A stretch of DNA of 64,000 nucleotides from assembly GCA_031280615.1 (NCBI GenBank), contig JAITGO010000006.1:124001-188000 (forward strand), given 5' to 3'. Both the position numbers and the translations under genes were made by a program. Shown here piece after piece: positions 17,377 to 25,294 of the stretch; positions within the stretch are counted from its first letter, which is position 1, and each line of letters opens with the position of its first letter. This stretch comes from Desulfobulbus sp. GTDB taxonomy: Bacteria; Desulfobacterota; Desulfobulbia; Desulfobulbales; Desulfobulbaceae. Below the pieces are notes generated by a model. That model was not told where the DNA came from. It searched no databases and saw only the letters and a program-made list of their open reading frames with translations.

Positions 17377-18495
17377 ATGAACGCACAAACACCGAAAACC
17401 GACCTCAAAAATCTCACCCAGGAGCAACTGGTCCGTTTTGTCGAATCCCTGGGCCAGCCCTCATTCCGGGGGCGACAACTGCTGGCCTGGATCTACAAGC
17501 CCGGCATCGCCGATTTTTCCCAGATGACCGACCTGGCCAAGGAATTCCGCGCCGTTCTCGCCCGTTCGGCGACCATGAGCCGGTTTGACGATTACCGAGT
17601 GGAATGTTCTCGCGACGGCGCGGTCAAATTCGCCTTTCTCCTGGAAGATGGACGATTGATCGAGTCGGTGCTGATTCCCGAGGAGGATCGCAACACCCTC
17701 TGCGTCTCGTCGCAGGTGGGCTGTGCTATGGGCTGTGGCTTTTGCCTGACCGGCACCATGGGGTTCATCCGCAACCTGAGCACCGCGGAAATCGTCAACC
17801 AGGTCTGCGCGGTCCGGGATTGGACCCTGGCCCACGATCGAGGTCCGCTCACCAACCTGGTGTTTATGGGGATGGGCGAGCCGCTGGCCAATCTCGACCA
17901 TCTCCTTGACGCCATCTCCATTTTCACCGAACAGCGCGGCCTGGATTTTTCCAATCGGCGGATCACCGTCTCCACCTGCGGACTGGTGCCGCAAATGAAG
18001 AAACTCGGCGACCTCACCGACGTCAACCTGGCGGTTTCCCTGCACGCGGCGAACGATGAAGTCCGGAGCAGGCTGATGCCGGTCAACAACCGCTATCCCA
18101 TTGCGGAATTGGTCGAAACTTGCCGGAGTTACCGCCAGAAGCGGCGAAAACGGATCATGTTCGAATACACCCTGCTCGCAGGCATCAACGACAGCGACCG
18201 CGACGCGGAACAGCTGGCCTCGCTCTTGCGGGAGGTACCGTGCAAGATCAACCTGCTGGCAGTGAACCCCGCCGGTAATCCTGCTTTTGCAAGCCCCAGT
18301 CCGGAACGGATTCTCCGTTTTCAGCTCATCCTACGCAACCGTGGCTATACGGTCTTTATCCGTCAAAGCAGGGGGGAGGACATTGCCGCTGCCTGCGGCC
18401 AATTGGCTGGCAAGGGGTGGGAGGGAACGGGGAAAGAAAAGAACGGAACAGCGAGTGGATGCGAGACTGGCGGCCCGTCGCCGCTCACTCCTTGA
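17377..18495 (+). CDS. rlmN: 23S rRNA/tRNA adenine-C2 methyltransferase
   Basis: RlmN methylates C2 of A2503 in 23S rRNA and A37 of some tRNAs by a radical mechanism. The 372 residues include 'SFRGRQLLAWIYKPG', the cluster motif 'QVGCAMGCGFCLTGTMGF', 'NLVFMGMGEPLANLD', 'SLHAANDEVRSRLMP' and 'FEYTLLAGINDS'. A C-terminal Cys in 'SRGEDIAAACGQLAG' corresponds to the methyl-carrying cysteine. The last 25 residues after 'GQLAG' (KGWEGTGKEKNG and on) are a low-complexity tail beyond the family end, and the gene overlaps the convergent PATAN gene by 11 bases. Confidence 0.95.
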   Translation: MNAQTPKTDLKNLTQEQLVRFVESLGQPSFRGRQLLAWIYKPGIADFSQMTDLAKEFRAVLARSATMSRFDDYRVECSRDGAVKFAFLLEDGRLIESVLIPEEDRNTLCVSSQVGCAMGCGFCLTGTMGFIRNLSTAEIVNQVCAVRDWTLAHDRGPLTNLVFMGMGEPLANLDHLLDAISIFTEQRGLDFSNRRITVSTCGLVPQMKKLGDLTDVNLAVSLHAANDEVRSRLMPVNNRYPIAELVETCRSYRQKRRKRIMFEYTLLAGINDSDRDAEQLASLLREVPCKINLLAVNPAGNPAFASPSPERILRFQLILRNRGYTVFIRQSRGEDIAAACGQLAGKGWEGTGKEKNGTASGCETGGPSPLTP

Positions 18496-19075
18496 GGAAG
18501 GTACCGAAGGTGAAATTGCCTTCGTTCAGTTGAATTCGGCTGAGCAGGGAATTGTAGTCTTCATCGGAGGTGCTCATGCCTCCCTTGCCCCAGGAGTACG
18601 ATCCGCCGACCCGTTCCCCTTCGTTGAAAAACAGGGTGCCGCCGTCGTTCTTCTTGATCAGCTGCACATCGATGAATCCGGAAAACTGTTTCTGCTTGAG
18701 GCGGAAGATGAGGTCGGGCAAGGGAATTTCGGTCGATTTCAGCGAGGCCTTGGCCCGCTGGAACGGCTGCATCTGCGCCCAAAAGAAAATGGCGTTGGGG
18801 TCGAGCTGAAAGACCCTGACCGAGTATATGGAACCGTAGAAGGCGCTACGGGCGGTTTCATGGGTAGCGGCAAAGCTTGCCTGTTGGCCTTTTTCCTGGA
18901 GCAGATTGCTGATCACCTCGTATTCATTGAAGTAGATCATCATCTCCAAGTTGGGCGACAGGCAATGCACTCCCCCTGAGCCGATCTCGCCCTGCATGTG
19001 TTCGATGAATCGCTCCAGGTGCAGGTAATAGCTGTTCAGCCCGTCCAGGTAGGGCTTTTCGCGCGGTAGCAGCAT
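18485..19075 (-). CDS. PATAN/DUF4388-like protein
   Basis: This 196-residue protein has an unrecognised N-terminal half ('YLHLERFIEHMQGEIGSGGVHC...'). Its C-terminal part runs 'LPDLIFRLKQKQFSGFIDVQLIKKNDGGTLFFNEGERVGGSYSWG' with a final 'NEGNFTFGTFLKE'. The strand pattern 'sG.i.v...ggtl.f..G..vg.s' is that of PATAN (DUF4388), usually attached to two-component or gliding proteins in deltaproteobacteria. No signal peptide or catalytic motif is seen. It is divergent from nothing close: the zinc-ribbon gene lies 43 bases upstream on the same strand, so the two may be co-transcribed. Confidence 0.6.
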   Translation of the reverse strand: MLLPREKPYLDGLNSYYLHLERFIEHMQGEIGSGGVHCLSPNLEMMIYFNEYEVISNLLQEKGQQASFAATHETARSAFYGSIYSVRVFQLDPNAIFFWAQMQPFQRAKASLKSTEIPLPDLIFRLKQKQFSGFIDVQLIKKNDGGTLFFNEGERVGGSYSWGKGGMSTSDEDYNSLLSRIQLNEGNFTFGTFLKE

Positions 19076-19118
19076 GGATTAACAGTGTCGGTGCGACCGA
19101 TCTCTTCTTGGGGAGAGA

Positions 19119-19304
19119 TCAGGCCGATTCATTGCCGGAACCGGTGGAGCCGAATGTGGCGTTCGGGGCATGGGTTCCGTTCTTCTGCTTCACCACCACG
19201 ATGATATGGCCGCACTCCTGGCAGGAAAAACGGGCCCGTTCCCCTTTCATCTTGGATTCGTCAATGTTGTATTTTTTGGAACACTCTTCGCAAATCGCCA
19301 GCAT
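19119..19304 (-). CDS. MJ0042-type zinc-ribbon protein
   Basis: The 61-residue protein starts 'MLAICEECSKKYNIDESKM' and contains 'RFSCQECGHIIVVVKQ', giving two CxxC knuckles in the MJ0042 zinc-ribbon arrangement common in deltaproteobacterial regulators. The tail is short, polar and disordered. I choose ATG at 19304, with GGAGAAGG just upstream, over a TTG nine codons earlier. In other genomes this ribbon is often the N-terminus of larger PATAN or PilZ proteins; here it is free, next to a PATAN-like gene. Function unknown. Confidence 0.7.
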   Translation of the reverse strand: MLAICEECSKKYNIDESKMKGERARFSCQECGHIIVVVKQKNGTHAPNATFGSTGSGNESA

Positions 19305-19500
19305 ATCCTTCTCCAAGCGCTGAAATTCCAATCCACGGGCTATCGGCCCTCGTGCCCCTTGTCCGGTCGTGGTATTAGTTATTGTTATATGGTGTTACCG
19401 GGCGCCGGTCAAATTAAATTTTAACAAATCAAGAAGTTGCTTGATCGTTCCGATTGATGGTGGCAAGCGGGTGCCGCGTCTTGCCTCTGTCGGCCACTGC

Positions 19501-20076
19501 TCAGCCGTGGATCTTTTTCAACAGCCAAGTCATGTTGCCACCCAGGTCGCGCATGGTGGCGATCCCTTCCCTGTCTTCGGCCACCTCGCCTTTCTCCCGG
19601 CCCATCCCGATGTTCCAATACGACGAACCGACCACGATCATCTGGCTGATGGTAAAGAAATGGTTGATGGAGTCAAAGGCATGCACTCCGCCCGCCCTGC
19701 GCTGGGTAACGATGGCGGCGCCCAGCTTGCGCTTGAACAGATCGCCATTGGCCCGCGCAGTCATGGCGGCCCGGTCGATCAACGCCTTGGTTTCGGTGGA
19801 GATATCGGCGATGTAGGTGGGCGAGGCCATGACAATGGCCTCGGCTGTCTCCATTTTCTCGATGCAGCTGTTGATGCAGTCGTCGGTCACGACGCAGCGC
19901 CGGTTTTTGTTCTTGAAGCACTGGTAGCAGGCGATGCAGCCATGGGGATGTTCACCGGACAGTTGGACCAACTCGGTGGAAATCCCTTCCTTTTCGAGTT
20001 CCTCGAACAGATAGCCGATCATCATCGCGGTATTGCCGTTTTTGCGGGCGCTGCCGTTGAAGGCGACAACATGCAT
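19501..20076 (-). CDS. Flavodoxin-fold NAD(P)H-dependent reductase with cysteine-rich loop
   Basis: The 191-residue protein has the FMN-binding loop 'VVAFNGSARKNGNTAMM' and 'VMASPTYIADISTETKALIDRA'. Between them is a cysteine-rich insert, 'GCIACYQCFKNKNRRCVVTDDCINSC', typical of iron-sulfur flavoproteins and the NADPH-dependent FMN reductase group of anaerobes. ATG at 20076 is preceded by AGGTG at good spacing; an ATG four codons earlier overlaps that site. A relative lies at 60644-61216. The neighbours do not reveal the electron partner. Confidence 0.85.
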   Translation of the reverse strand: MHVVAFNGSARKNGNTAMMIGYLFEELEKEGISTELVQLSGEHPHGCIACYQCFKNKNRRCVVTDDCINSCIEKMETAEAIVMASPTYIADISTETKALIDRAAMTARANGDLFKRKLGAAIVTQRRAGGVHAFDSINHFFTISQMIVVGSSYWNIGMGREKGEVAEDREGIATMRDLGGNMTWLLKKIHG

Positions 20077-20495
20077 CTCACACCTCATTCCGTAATAGCG
20101 TCTTTTGCCTGGCGCGGCGTCGCCTTGGCCAGACAGAGGTTGGGTCTTCTTTCCGCAGGTTGGGCGACTGGTTTCCGCTTAACGGGTCTTTCGGTAAAAT
20201 GCAAGCAAATTACCGGGCAGCAAACATTCCCGGCCATTCCCGCTCTGCCCGCTTCTCAAAAAAAAGCGGTCGCCACCGACTTTCGCCGGCCCCACCGCGA
20301 CCTGTCGCATTCGGAAGCCACCTCGCAGGTATTGTTATAAATTACCAATTTTTTATTGACAGAGCGGATGCGGTATATTTCCATCTGCGAACATATGCCC
20401 GCCAGGAAAGGAGCGATTCCCGACCGCGGCGGCCTGAGAGCAACAAGGACAGGCCAGACGCCTGACTTCATAAACCCAATCGAGTAGGGGTACCC
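20077..20495. other. Divergent gap before the LysW-like gene
   Basis: This 419-base stretch separates a minus-strand flavodoxin gene from the plus-strand LysW-like gene. I see no gene in it. A short AT-rich tract holds TTGACA (20356-20361) and TATATT (20374-20379), but the 12-base spacing is too short for a normal sigma-70 promoter, so I do not call one. The distal part is GC-rich. The LysW-like start is preceded by TAGGGG. Confidence 0.5.
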
Positions 20496-20732
20496 ATGGC
20501 TGTTGATAAAGAGCACGATGAAGAAGATGTCCAGGTCGAGGAGTGTTCGATCTGTGGCGGCGACATCATCGTGGATGGCTTTTGCGAGGAAGAGGATATT
20601 GTCTACTGCAACGACTGCGAGGCCGAATTCATGATTCGGACGCTCGATCCCCTGCGCCTCAAACTGCTCGATGACGATATCGATGCAGATCTCGATGAAT
20701 CTGATGACCGTTACGACGAGGAATATGACTGA
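20496..20732 (+). CDS. LysW-like acidic zinc-ribbon protein
   Basis: This 78-residue, highly acidic protein has cysteines at 17/20 and 38/41 (CSIC and CNDC) in one zinc ribbon. It is followed directly by 'AEFMIRTLDPLRLKLL', which closely matches LysW/ArgW, the amino-group carrier protein of the AAA-type lysine and arginine routes ('AELEVV.LDPLRLE'). Classical LysW ends in EDWGE, whose last Glu carries the substrate. Here the tail is longer and ends DESDDRYDEEYD, without the WGE end. So the fold is LysW-like but carrier function is doubtful. A ureohydrolase-fold gene follows after 66 bases. Confidence 0.8.
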   Translation: MAVDKEHDEEDVQVEECSICGGDIIVDGFCEEEDIVYCNDCEAEFMIRTLDPLRLKLLDDDIDADLDESDDRYDEEYD

Positions 20733-20798
20733 CAGACTCTCGTCTTCAAGCCAAGGACCCTCTGTTATTATGAATTTGCGCTTTTGAGGTGTTGACGA

Positions 20799-21638
20799 AT
20801 GAATTTCCTCAATTTATCGGCAAAAAAGCCTCCGTACAACCAGGTCAAAGCCGTTATCCTGCCTATCCCCTACAGTGGCACCGGCCGCATTCCCGGCATG
20901 GACAAGGGACCGGAAGCCATTCTCCAGGCCTCGCAGATGCTGTCGGACTACGATGTCGAGACCAACACCGACCTCAACGAGTTGAGTCCGCAAACCCTGG
21001 AGCCCCTGGTCTGTCCGGACAACCGGCAGGACGTTCTGGATGAGATTGCCAACCAAAGCAGCACCCATTTCAAGAAAGGTAAACTGGTCGCCGCCATCGG
21101 TGGCAGCCACTTGATCACCGAGGGATTGGTCCGTGCCGCCCTGGCCCAGGACAACAATCTCAGCGTTCTCCACCTCGGCGCCCACCCGCACCTGATCGAT
21201 CCGATCGCGCCCGACGAACCCGATGTCATGGCGCGGGTCCAGGAAAAATGCATGGTGTCCCATATCGGCATCCGGAGCATGGCCAGGACGGAAAAAAGCA
21301 AAATCCATATCGACAACCTGGTCTTTGCCCGCGACATCTATAACAACGGCCTCAACGCCGCGGCCGATGCCATTGATGTGTTGAGTGAATCCGTATATCT
21401 GGCCATTCACCTGGACATTCTCGATCCGGCCTGCATGCCTGCGGTGGCCAAGCCCGAGCCCGGCGGCCTCGATTGGTACACGCTCAACAACCTGATCCGG
21501 ATGGTGGCCCGGGAAAAGGCGATCGTCGGCTTTGACGTCACCGGCCTGGTCCCCCAGAAAAACGGGCTGCATGCCCACCTGCTCGCCGCCAAGCTGGTCT
21601 ACAAAACCATGATCTGCTGCCTGCGCACCAGCCGCTGA
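20799..21638 (+). CDS. Arginase/agmatinase-fold protein with altered metal site
   Basis: The 279-residue protein follows the ureohydrolase fold throughout: 'VILPIPYSGTGRIPGMDKGPEAIL', 'AAIGGSHLITEG', 'VLHLGAHPHLID', 'AIHLDILDPACMPAV', 'PEPGGLDWYTLNNLIR' and 'VGFDVTGLVP'. In active members the motifs read GGDHS, DAHxD, DxDxxDP and DVVEVNP. Here His104, His129 and Asp206 are kept, but Gly127, His131 and His204 replace metal-binding Asp residues, and Gly249 replaces the catalytic Glu. It is therefore either a non-hydrolase or a metalloenzyme with a different centre. GAGGTG precedes ATG, and it is downstream of the LysW-like gene, probably one transcript. Confidence 0.88.
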   Translation: MNFLNLSAKKPPYNQVKAVILPIPYSGTGRIPGMDKGPEAILQASQMLSDYDVETNTDLNELSPQTLEPLVCPDNRQDVLDEIANQSSTHFKKGKLVAAIGGSHLITEGLVRAALAQDNNLSVLHLGAHPHLIDPIAPDEPDVMARVQEKCMVSHIGIRSMARTEKSKIHIDNLVFARDIYNNGLNAAADAIDVLSESVYLAIHLDILDPACMPAVAKPEPGGLDWYTLNNLIRMVAREKAIVGFDVTGLVPQKNGLHAHLLAAKLVYKTMICCLRTSR

Positions 21639-21655
21639 CCCGTCGATCGCCAGCA

Positions 21656-21696
21656 AACCCGGCCCGGACCCCGCCCAGGGGCGGCCGGGTTTTTGT
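21656..21696 (+). terminator. Terminator after the ureohydrolase-like gene
   Basis: Ten-base arms AAACCCGGCC (21656-21665) and GGCCGGGTTT (21684-21693) with a GC-rich interior are followed by a run of T. The facing MFS gene ends 125 bases away on the other strand, so the hairpin mainly closes the LysW-like/ureohydrolase unit. Confidence 0.8.
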
Positions 21697-21820
21697 TTGG
21701 TGGATGCATGCAAAAGGGCGCGGCACCGGTCCCCTTCCCTCCCCTGTTTGCCCTCACTACCCGCCGCAACTGCCCTCATTCATGTCCCGGCCGAGGGAGC
21801 GGCGGCTGGTGCCGATGGCC

Positions 21821-23023
21821 TCAATCGTCGCCTTTGCCGCCTTTGTCGGCCGGATGTACCGTCGCGACTGCCCGTTGCAGCCGGTACAGGCAGAACATGG
21901 CCCAGCCCACCATGGCAATGAGCCCGCCCAGAAACGCCCTCCAACCGAAATGCTCGTAAAGTACGCCCGGCGCGAAGGAGCCGACGGTGCCGCCGAGGTA
22001 GTAGAACGAGATGTAGACGCCGTTGGCAATGCCCTTCTTGCTTCGGGCCAGGGTGTTGACATAGCCGGAAAGCAGCGCGTGGGCCATGAACATGCCGGTG
22101 CAGAAGACGAACATGGCCGCGAACATGGTCGAACGGTCCGGGATCATGAAGCCGCCGATGCCCGCGACATAGAGCAACAGCCCGGCCATGGCCACCCGGA
22201 TTTCGGTGCCGAACAGGCGGATCAGCCGACGGACGTTGAGTGAGACCAGAATGCCCATCACATACCCGGAATACATGAGGCCGATACCGGTTTCGCCTAC
22301 GCCGGGATCGATAAGTTTGAGCTGGAACGGCAGAAAGTTGAGCAGGCCGGCGAACACGAAAAACACGGCAAAGATGGCGCAGTAAAGCCACAGGAATTGG
22401 GGCTGCCGTACCAGCTCCGCCACCTGGGCCATGGTGGGCCGGCTGTATGCCAGATTGGCGTCTTGTTTGAGATTACGCAGCAGGAAAAAGCCCCAGAGCA
22501 AAAGCAGGCCGAGCAGGAAGAAGAAAAAACGCCAGCCGAACAGATCGGTGAACAGGCCGGAGAGCAAGCGACCGAGGAAACCGCCCAGAATGGTGGCGGC
22601 GATGTAACGGGCCACGGCCGTCTGGATATCCTCCTTCGGGGCGGTGAACGAAATGTAGCTGACCAGCGAGGTTAAAATCGCCGGGATGGCCATACCTTGG
22701 ATGCCGCGCAAGATGAGGAGTAACAGGTAGTTACCGGTCAAACTGAAAATCAGTTCGAGCAGACCGAGCAGCAGGATGGCAATGCGGACGATCGTCCGGG
22801 CCGAAAACGATTCCAGCAACACGCCGTAGAACATTGGCGCAAACCCGAGCGGCAGCATCATCAAGGTGGTAAACAGGATGGCCTGAAAGGAGCTCAGGTC
22901 GAATTCCTGCTGGAAAACCGGCTGAATCGGCTGTGCCGCGTACAAGGTGCACAGGGTGACGACGGTGCAAAAGTAGATGGTGGCCAGGGGACCGTTGCGG
23001 TGGCTTGAAGCGGGCTTGGGCAA
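21821..23023 (-). CDS. Major facilitator superfamily transporter, YnfM-like
   Basis: The 400-residue protein has about twelve hydrophobic segments beginning at 'PLATIYFCTVVTLCTLYAAQP'. 'FDLSSFQAILFTTLMMLPLGF', the 'GVLLESFSARTIVRI' loop of motif-A type and 'LLILRGIQGMAIPAILTSLVSYI' match the YnfM/arabinose-efflux-like branch of MFS. The second half has 'GIANGVYISFYYLGGTVGSFAPGVLYEHFGWRAF'. The transported compound cannot be told. The gate-domain gene starts further upstream on the same strand, 72 bases apart. Confidence 0.87.
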   Translation of the reverse strand: MPKPASSHRNGPLATIYFCTVVTLCTLYAAQPIQPVFQQEFDLSSFQAILFTTLMMLPLGFAPMFYGVLLESFSARTIVRIAILLLGLLELIFSLTGNYLLLLILRGIQGMAIPAILTSLVSYISFTAPKEDIQTAVARYIAATILGGFLGRLLSGLFTDLFGWRFFFFLLGLLLLWGFFLLRNLKQDANLAYSRPTMAQVAELVRQPQFLWLYCAIFAVFFVFAGLLNFLPFQLKLIDPGVGETGIGLMYSGYVMGILVSLNVRRLIRLFGTEIRVAMAGLLLYVAGIGGFMIPDRSTMFAAMFVFCTGMFMAHALLSGYVNTLARSKKGIANGVYISFYYLGGTVGSFAPGVLYEHFGWRAFLGGLIAMVGWAMFCLYRLQRAVATVHPADKGGKGDD

Positions 23024-23095
23024 GGTCGCTCTCCTCGGGTCGGGTGCGTCGGTTGCGCGTTGCGGGCTGATGGCAATTAGCCGGAACTGCGCGTT

Positions 23096-24010
23096 TCAGC
23101 GGCGAACGACCCGGCCCAGGGCGGTCGTCCGGAACAGGCGCAGCAGCAGGCTGCTCAGCAACAGGGCCGCCGCTAGACGGACCCCGATTATAACCCAATA
23201 ACTGGCCCCGAACAGGACAAACAACAGCACATCCTCGACCAGCGAGTGGCAGATCATGAGAAAGGTGCCGATATAAAAAATATCCTCCCGGCTGAGCGTG
23301 CCCCGATCCGCTTCATGCAACAGGATGCCGGCCCCGTAGGTGATGCCGAGCAGCTGGCCGGCGACGATGGACAGGGCGGTGTTGACCCGGGCCAGGTGCC
23401 GACGCACCAGGGCGGTCGTTCGCAACAGGTCCATGGTCACGATGACCGCGCTGATCAAAAGGATGATCTTGGCGGCCAAAACCAGGGCGCTACCCAACGA
23501 ATGGACGAGCACCTGCCCCAGACCGGTGTATTGGGGTGCGGCGGTCGTGCCCGCCTGCTGGACCGAACCGAATAGCGATGCCGGCAGCATCAGTACCGAC
23601 CCGACCGCCAAACAAGCCCCGACGGTACGCAGCACCACGGAGTAAACGGTGGCGATGCCCAGCCGGGCCATGACGGCGCATTCCACCAGCATCGAATGGC
23701 AGACCCCGAGAAAAACCCCGAGAATGGTCCATTGGTACGGGGTCAGGCCCAACGGCGCGGCAAAGGCGATGCCGGCATAGATGTTGAGCAGTACCCCGCC
23801 CGCCAAGGCCATCGCCGCCTCGGGCGGCAGGTCGAAGAGTGCGGTCAGAGGCGCAAAAACAACGGTCAGGGGCCGCAGGGCATCGAAATAGAGCAGCAGA
23901 TCGGCGGCGATATGCAGCGGGACCACATATTTGAGAATCAGCAGCGCGCTGGCGACCGAGGAGCGGCAACTGGTGCGCAGGCGCGAAGATAAATGGCTCT
24001 GCTCGTCCAT
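23096..24010 (-). CDS. Nucleoside-recognition (Gate) domain membrane protein
   Basis: The 304-residue integral membrane protein has two related halves, each with a 'hydrophobic helix - GxLLxxxYG - CHSxxE' pattern: 'MALAGGVLLNIYAGIAFAAPLG...GVCHSMLVE' and 'AGQLLGITYGAGILLHEA...LMICHSLVEDVLL'. This doubled arrangement is the Gate/nucleoside-recognition family, also found in spore maturation proteins and nucleoside carriers. The substrate is unknown. It is divergently transcribed from the PflX-like radical SAM gene, 174 bases away. Confidence 0.8.
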   Translation of the reverse strand: MDEQSHLSSRLRTSCRSSVASALLILKYVVPLHIAADLLLYFDALRPLTVVFAPLTALFDLPPEAAMALAGGVLLNIYAGIAFAAPLGLTPYQWTILGVFLGVCHSMLVECAVMARLGIATVYSVVLRTVGACLAVGSVLMLPASLFGSVQQAGTTAAPQYTGLGQVLVHSLGSALVLAAKIILLISAVIVTMDLLRTTALVRRHLARVNTALSIVAGQLLGITYGAGILLHEADRGTLSREDIFYIGTFLMICHSLVEDVLLFVLFGASYWVIIGVRLAAALLLSSLLLRLFRTTALGRVVRR

Positions 24011-24184
24011 GTTTTTTGTCTGCGAGTTGAAGAAATCAGCCGGAAGGACAATCTGAACCGGTATACCGTAGATTGCGGCCGGGGACCAGTTGATTTCCGG
24101 ACAACCGCCACCGCGGGATACCCCGGGGGACTTTCGACCTCATTGTACAACCAGCCTTTTTTAGAGACGGAAACAATCGCGACC

Positions 24185-25129
24185 ATGCCGACTGCCATCC
24201 AACCGGATCTCTCCCCCTCTTCCCTGCAATCCTGCCGCATCTGCCCACGCGTATGCGGCTGCGACCGGACCGATGGCGATCATGGTTTTTGCCGGACCGA
24301 CGCAGGGATGAACATTGCCGCCATCACCCTGCACCGGGGCGAGGAACCGGCGATCAGCGGTCCCCAAGGTATTTGCAACGTGTTTTTCGCTCACTGCAAC
24401 CTGCAGTGCCGCTTCTGCCAGAATCACCAGATTTCCGGCAACCATCGGCCCGTCCCCACGGCTTTTCACTCGCCGGAACAGGCGGCCGAAGCCATTGCCG
24501 CCATTCTGGAAACCGGCGTCCACCGGCTCGGCTTTGTCTCGCCTTCGCACATGGTGCCGCAGATGGTGGCCATCATCGCGGCGGTGCGACGACGCGGCTT
24601 TCGCCCGATTGTGGTCTACAACAGCAACGGCTACGACCAAGTCCGGACCCTGCGAGCCCTGGAGGAGTGGATCGATGTCTATCTGCCGGACTGCAAATAC
24701 GGCAATCCGCACCTGGCCCGGACCTTGTCCGGCGCCGCCGATTATCCGGAAGTCGCGGCAGCGGCGCTGACGGAGATGTATCGCCAGAAAGGCAACATCC
24801 TCCATCTCGACGACAACGGCCAGGCGGAACGCGGGCTGATCGTCCGCCACCTGGTCTTGCCCGGCGCCGTGGCGAACAGTCTGCAGGTGCTCCGGTTTCT
24901 GGCGCACGAACTCTCGCCCCGCCTCACCCTATCGCTGATGGCCCAGTATCAGCCGACCGCCGCCATGGACAACTGCCCGCCGCTCAACCGGCCGCTTGCG
25001 CCGGCGGAGTACGAACAGGTGGTCGCCGAACTGGAACGGCTCGGTTTTACCAACGGCTGGCTGCAGGACATGGCCAGCGCCGGCCACTATAATCCCGACT
25101 TCAGCCGCCCCACCCCGTTCTCGGATTGA
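24185..25129 (+). CDS. PflX-like radical SAM protein
   Basis: The 314-residue protein has a cysteine-rich N-terminus ('CRICPRVCGCDRTDGDHGFCRTD') and then the radical SAM motif 'FFAHCNLQCRFCQNHQISG' (C-x3-C-x2-C). It continues with 'RLGFVSPSHMVPQM', 'VYNSNGYDQVRTLRALEEWIDVYLPDCKYGN' and 'HLVLPGAVANSLQVLRFLA', all characteristic of COG1313 (PflX), relatives of pyruvate formate-lyase activase with no settled substrate. I choose ATG at 24185, where family similarity begins; the frame stays open to 23993 inside the opposing gene. The ribosome site is weak. Confidence 0.85.
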   Translation: MPTAIQPDLSPSSLQSCRICPRVCGCDRTDGDHGFCRTDAGMNIAAITLHRGEEPAISGPQGICNVFFAHCNLQCRFCQNHQISGNHRPVPTAFHSPEQAAEAIAAILETGVHRLGFVSPSHMVPQMVAIIAAVRRRGFRPIVVYNSNGYDQVRTLRALEEWIDVYLPDCKYGNPHLARTLSGAADYPEVAAAALTEMYRQKGNILHLDDNGQAERGLIVRHLVLPGAVANSLQVLRFLAHELSPRLTLSLMAQYQPTAAMDNCPPLNRPLAPAEYEQVVAELERLGFTNGWLQDMASAGHYNPDFSRPTPFSD

Positions 25130-25294
25130 TCGTACAGATAAATAGATAAAATCGATTTCCCCTGCCCGGCGGCGTGTGCAATCCGTTGCGTTCCTCGGCC
25201 CAAATCTTTACACTACCGTCTATGTTTCGGGCGGCATCTTATCCGGCCGCCCAGCCAGACACGCACCCCGGTAACCGACATCAAGGAGACAACC

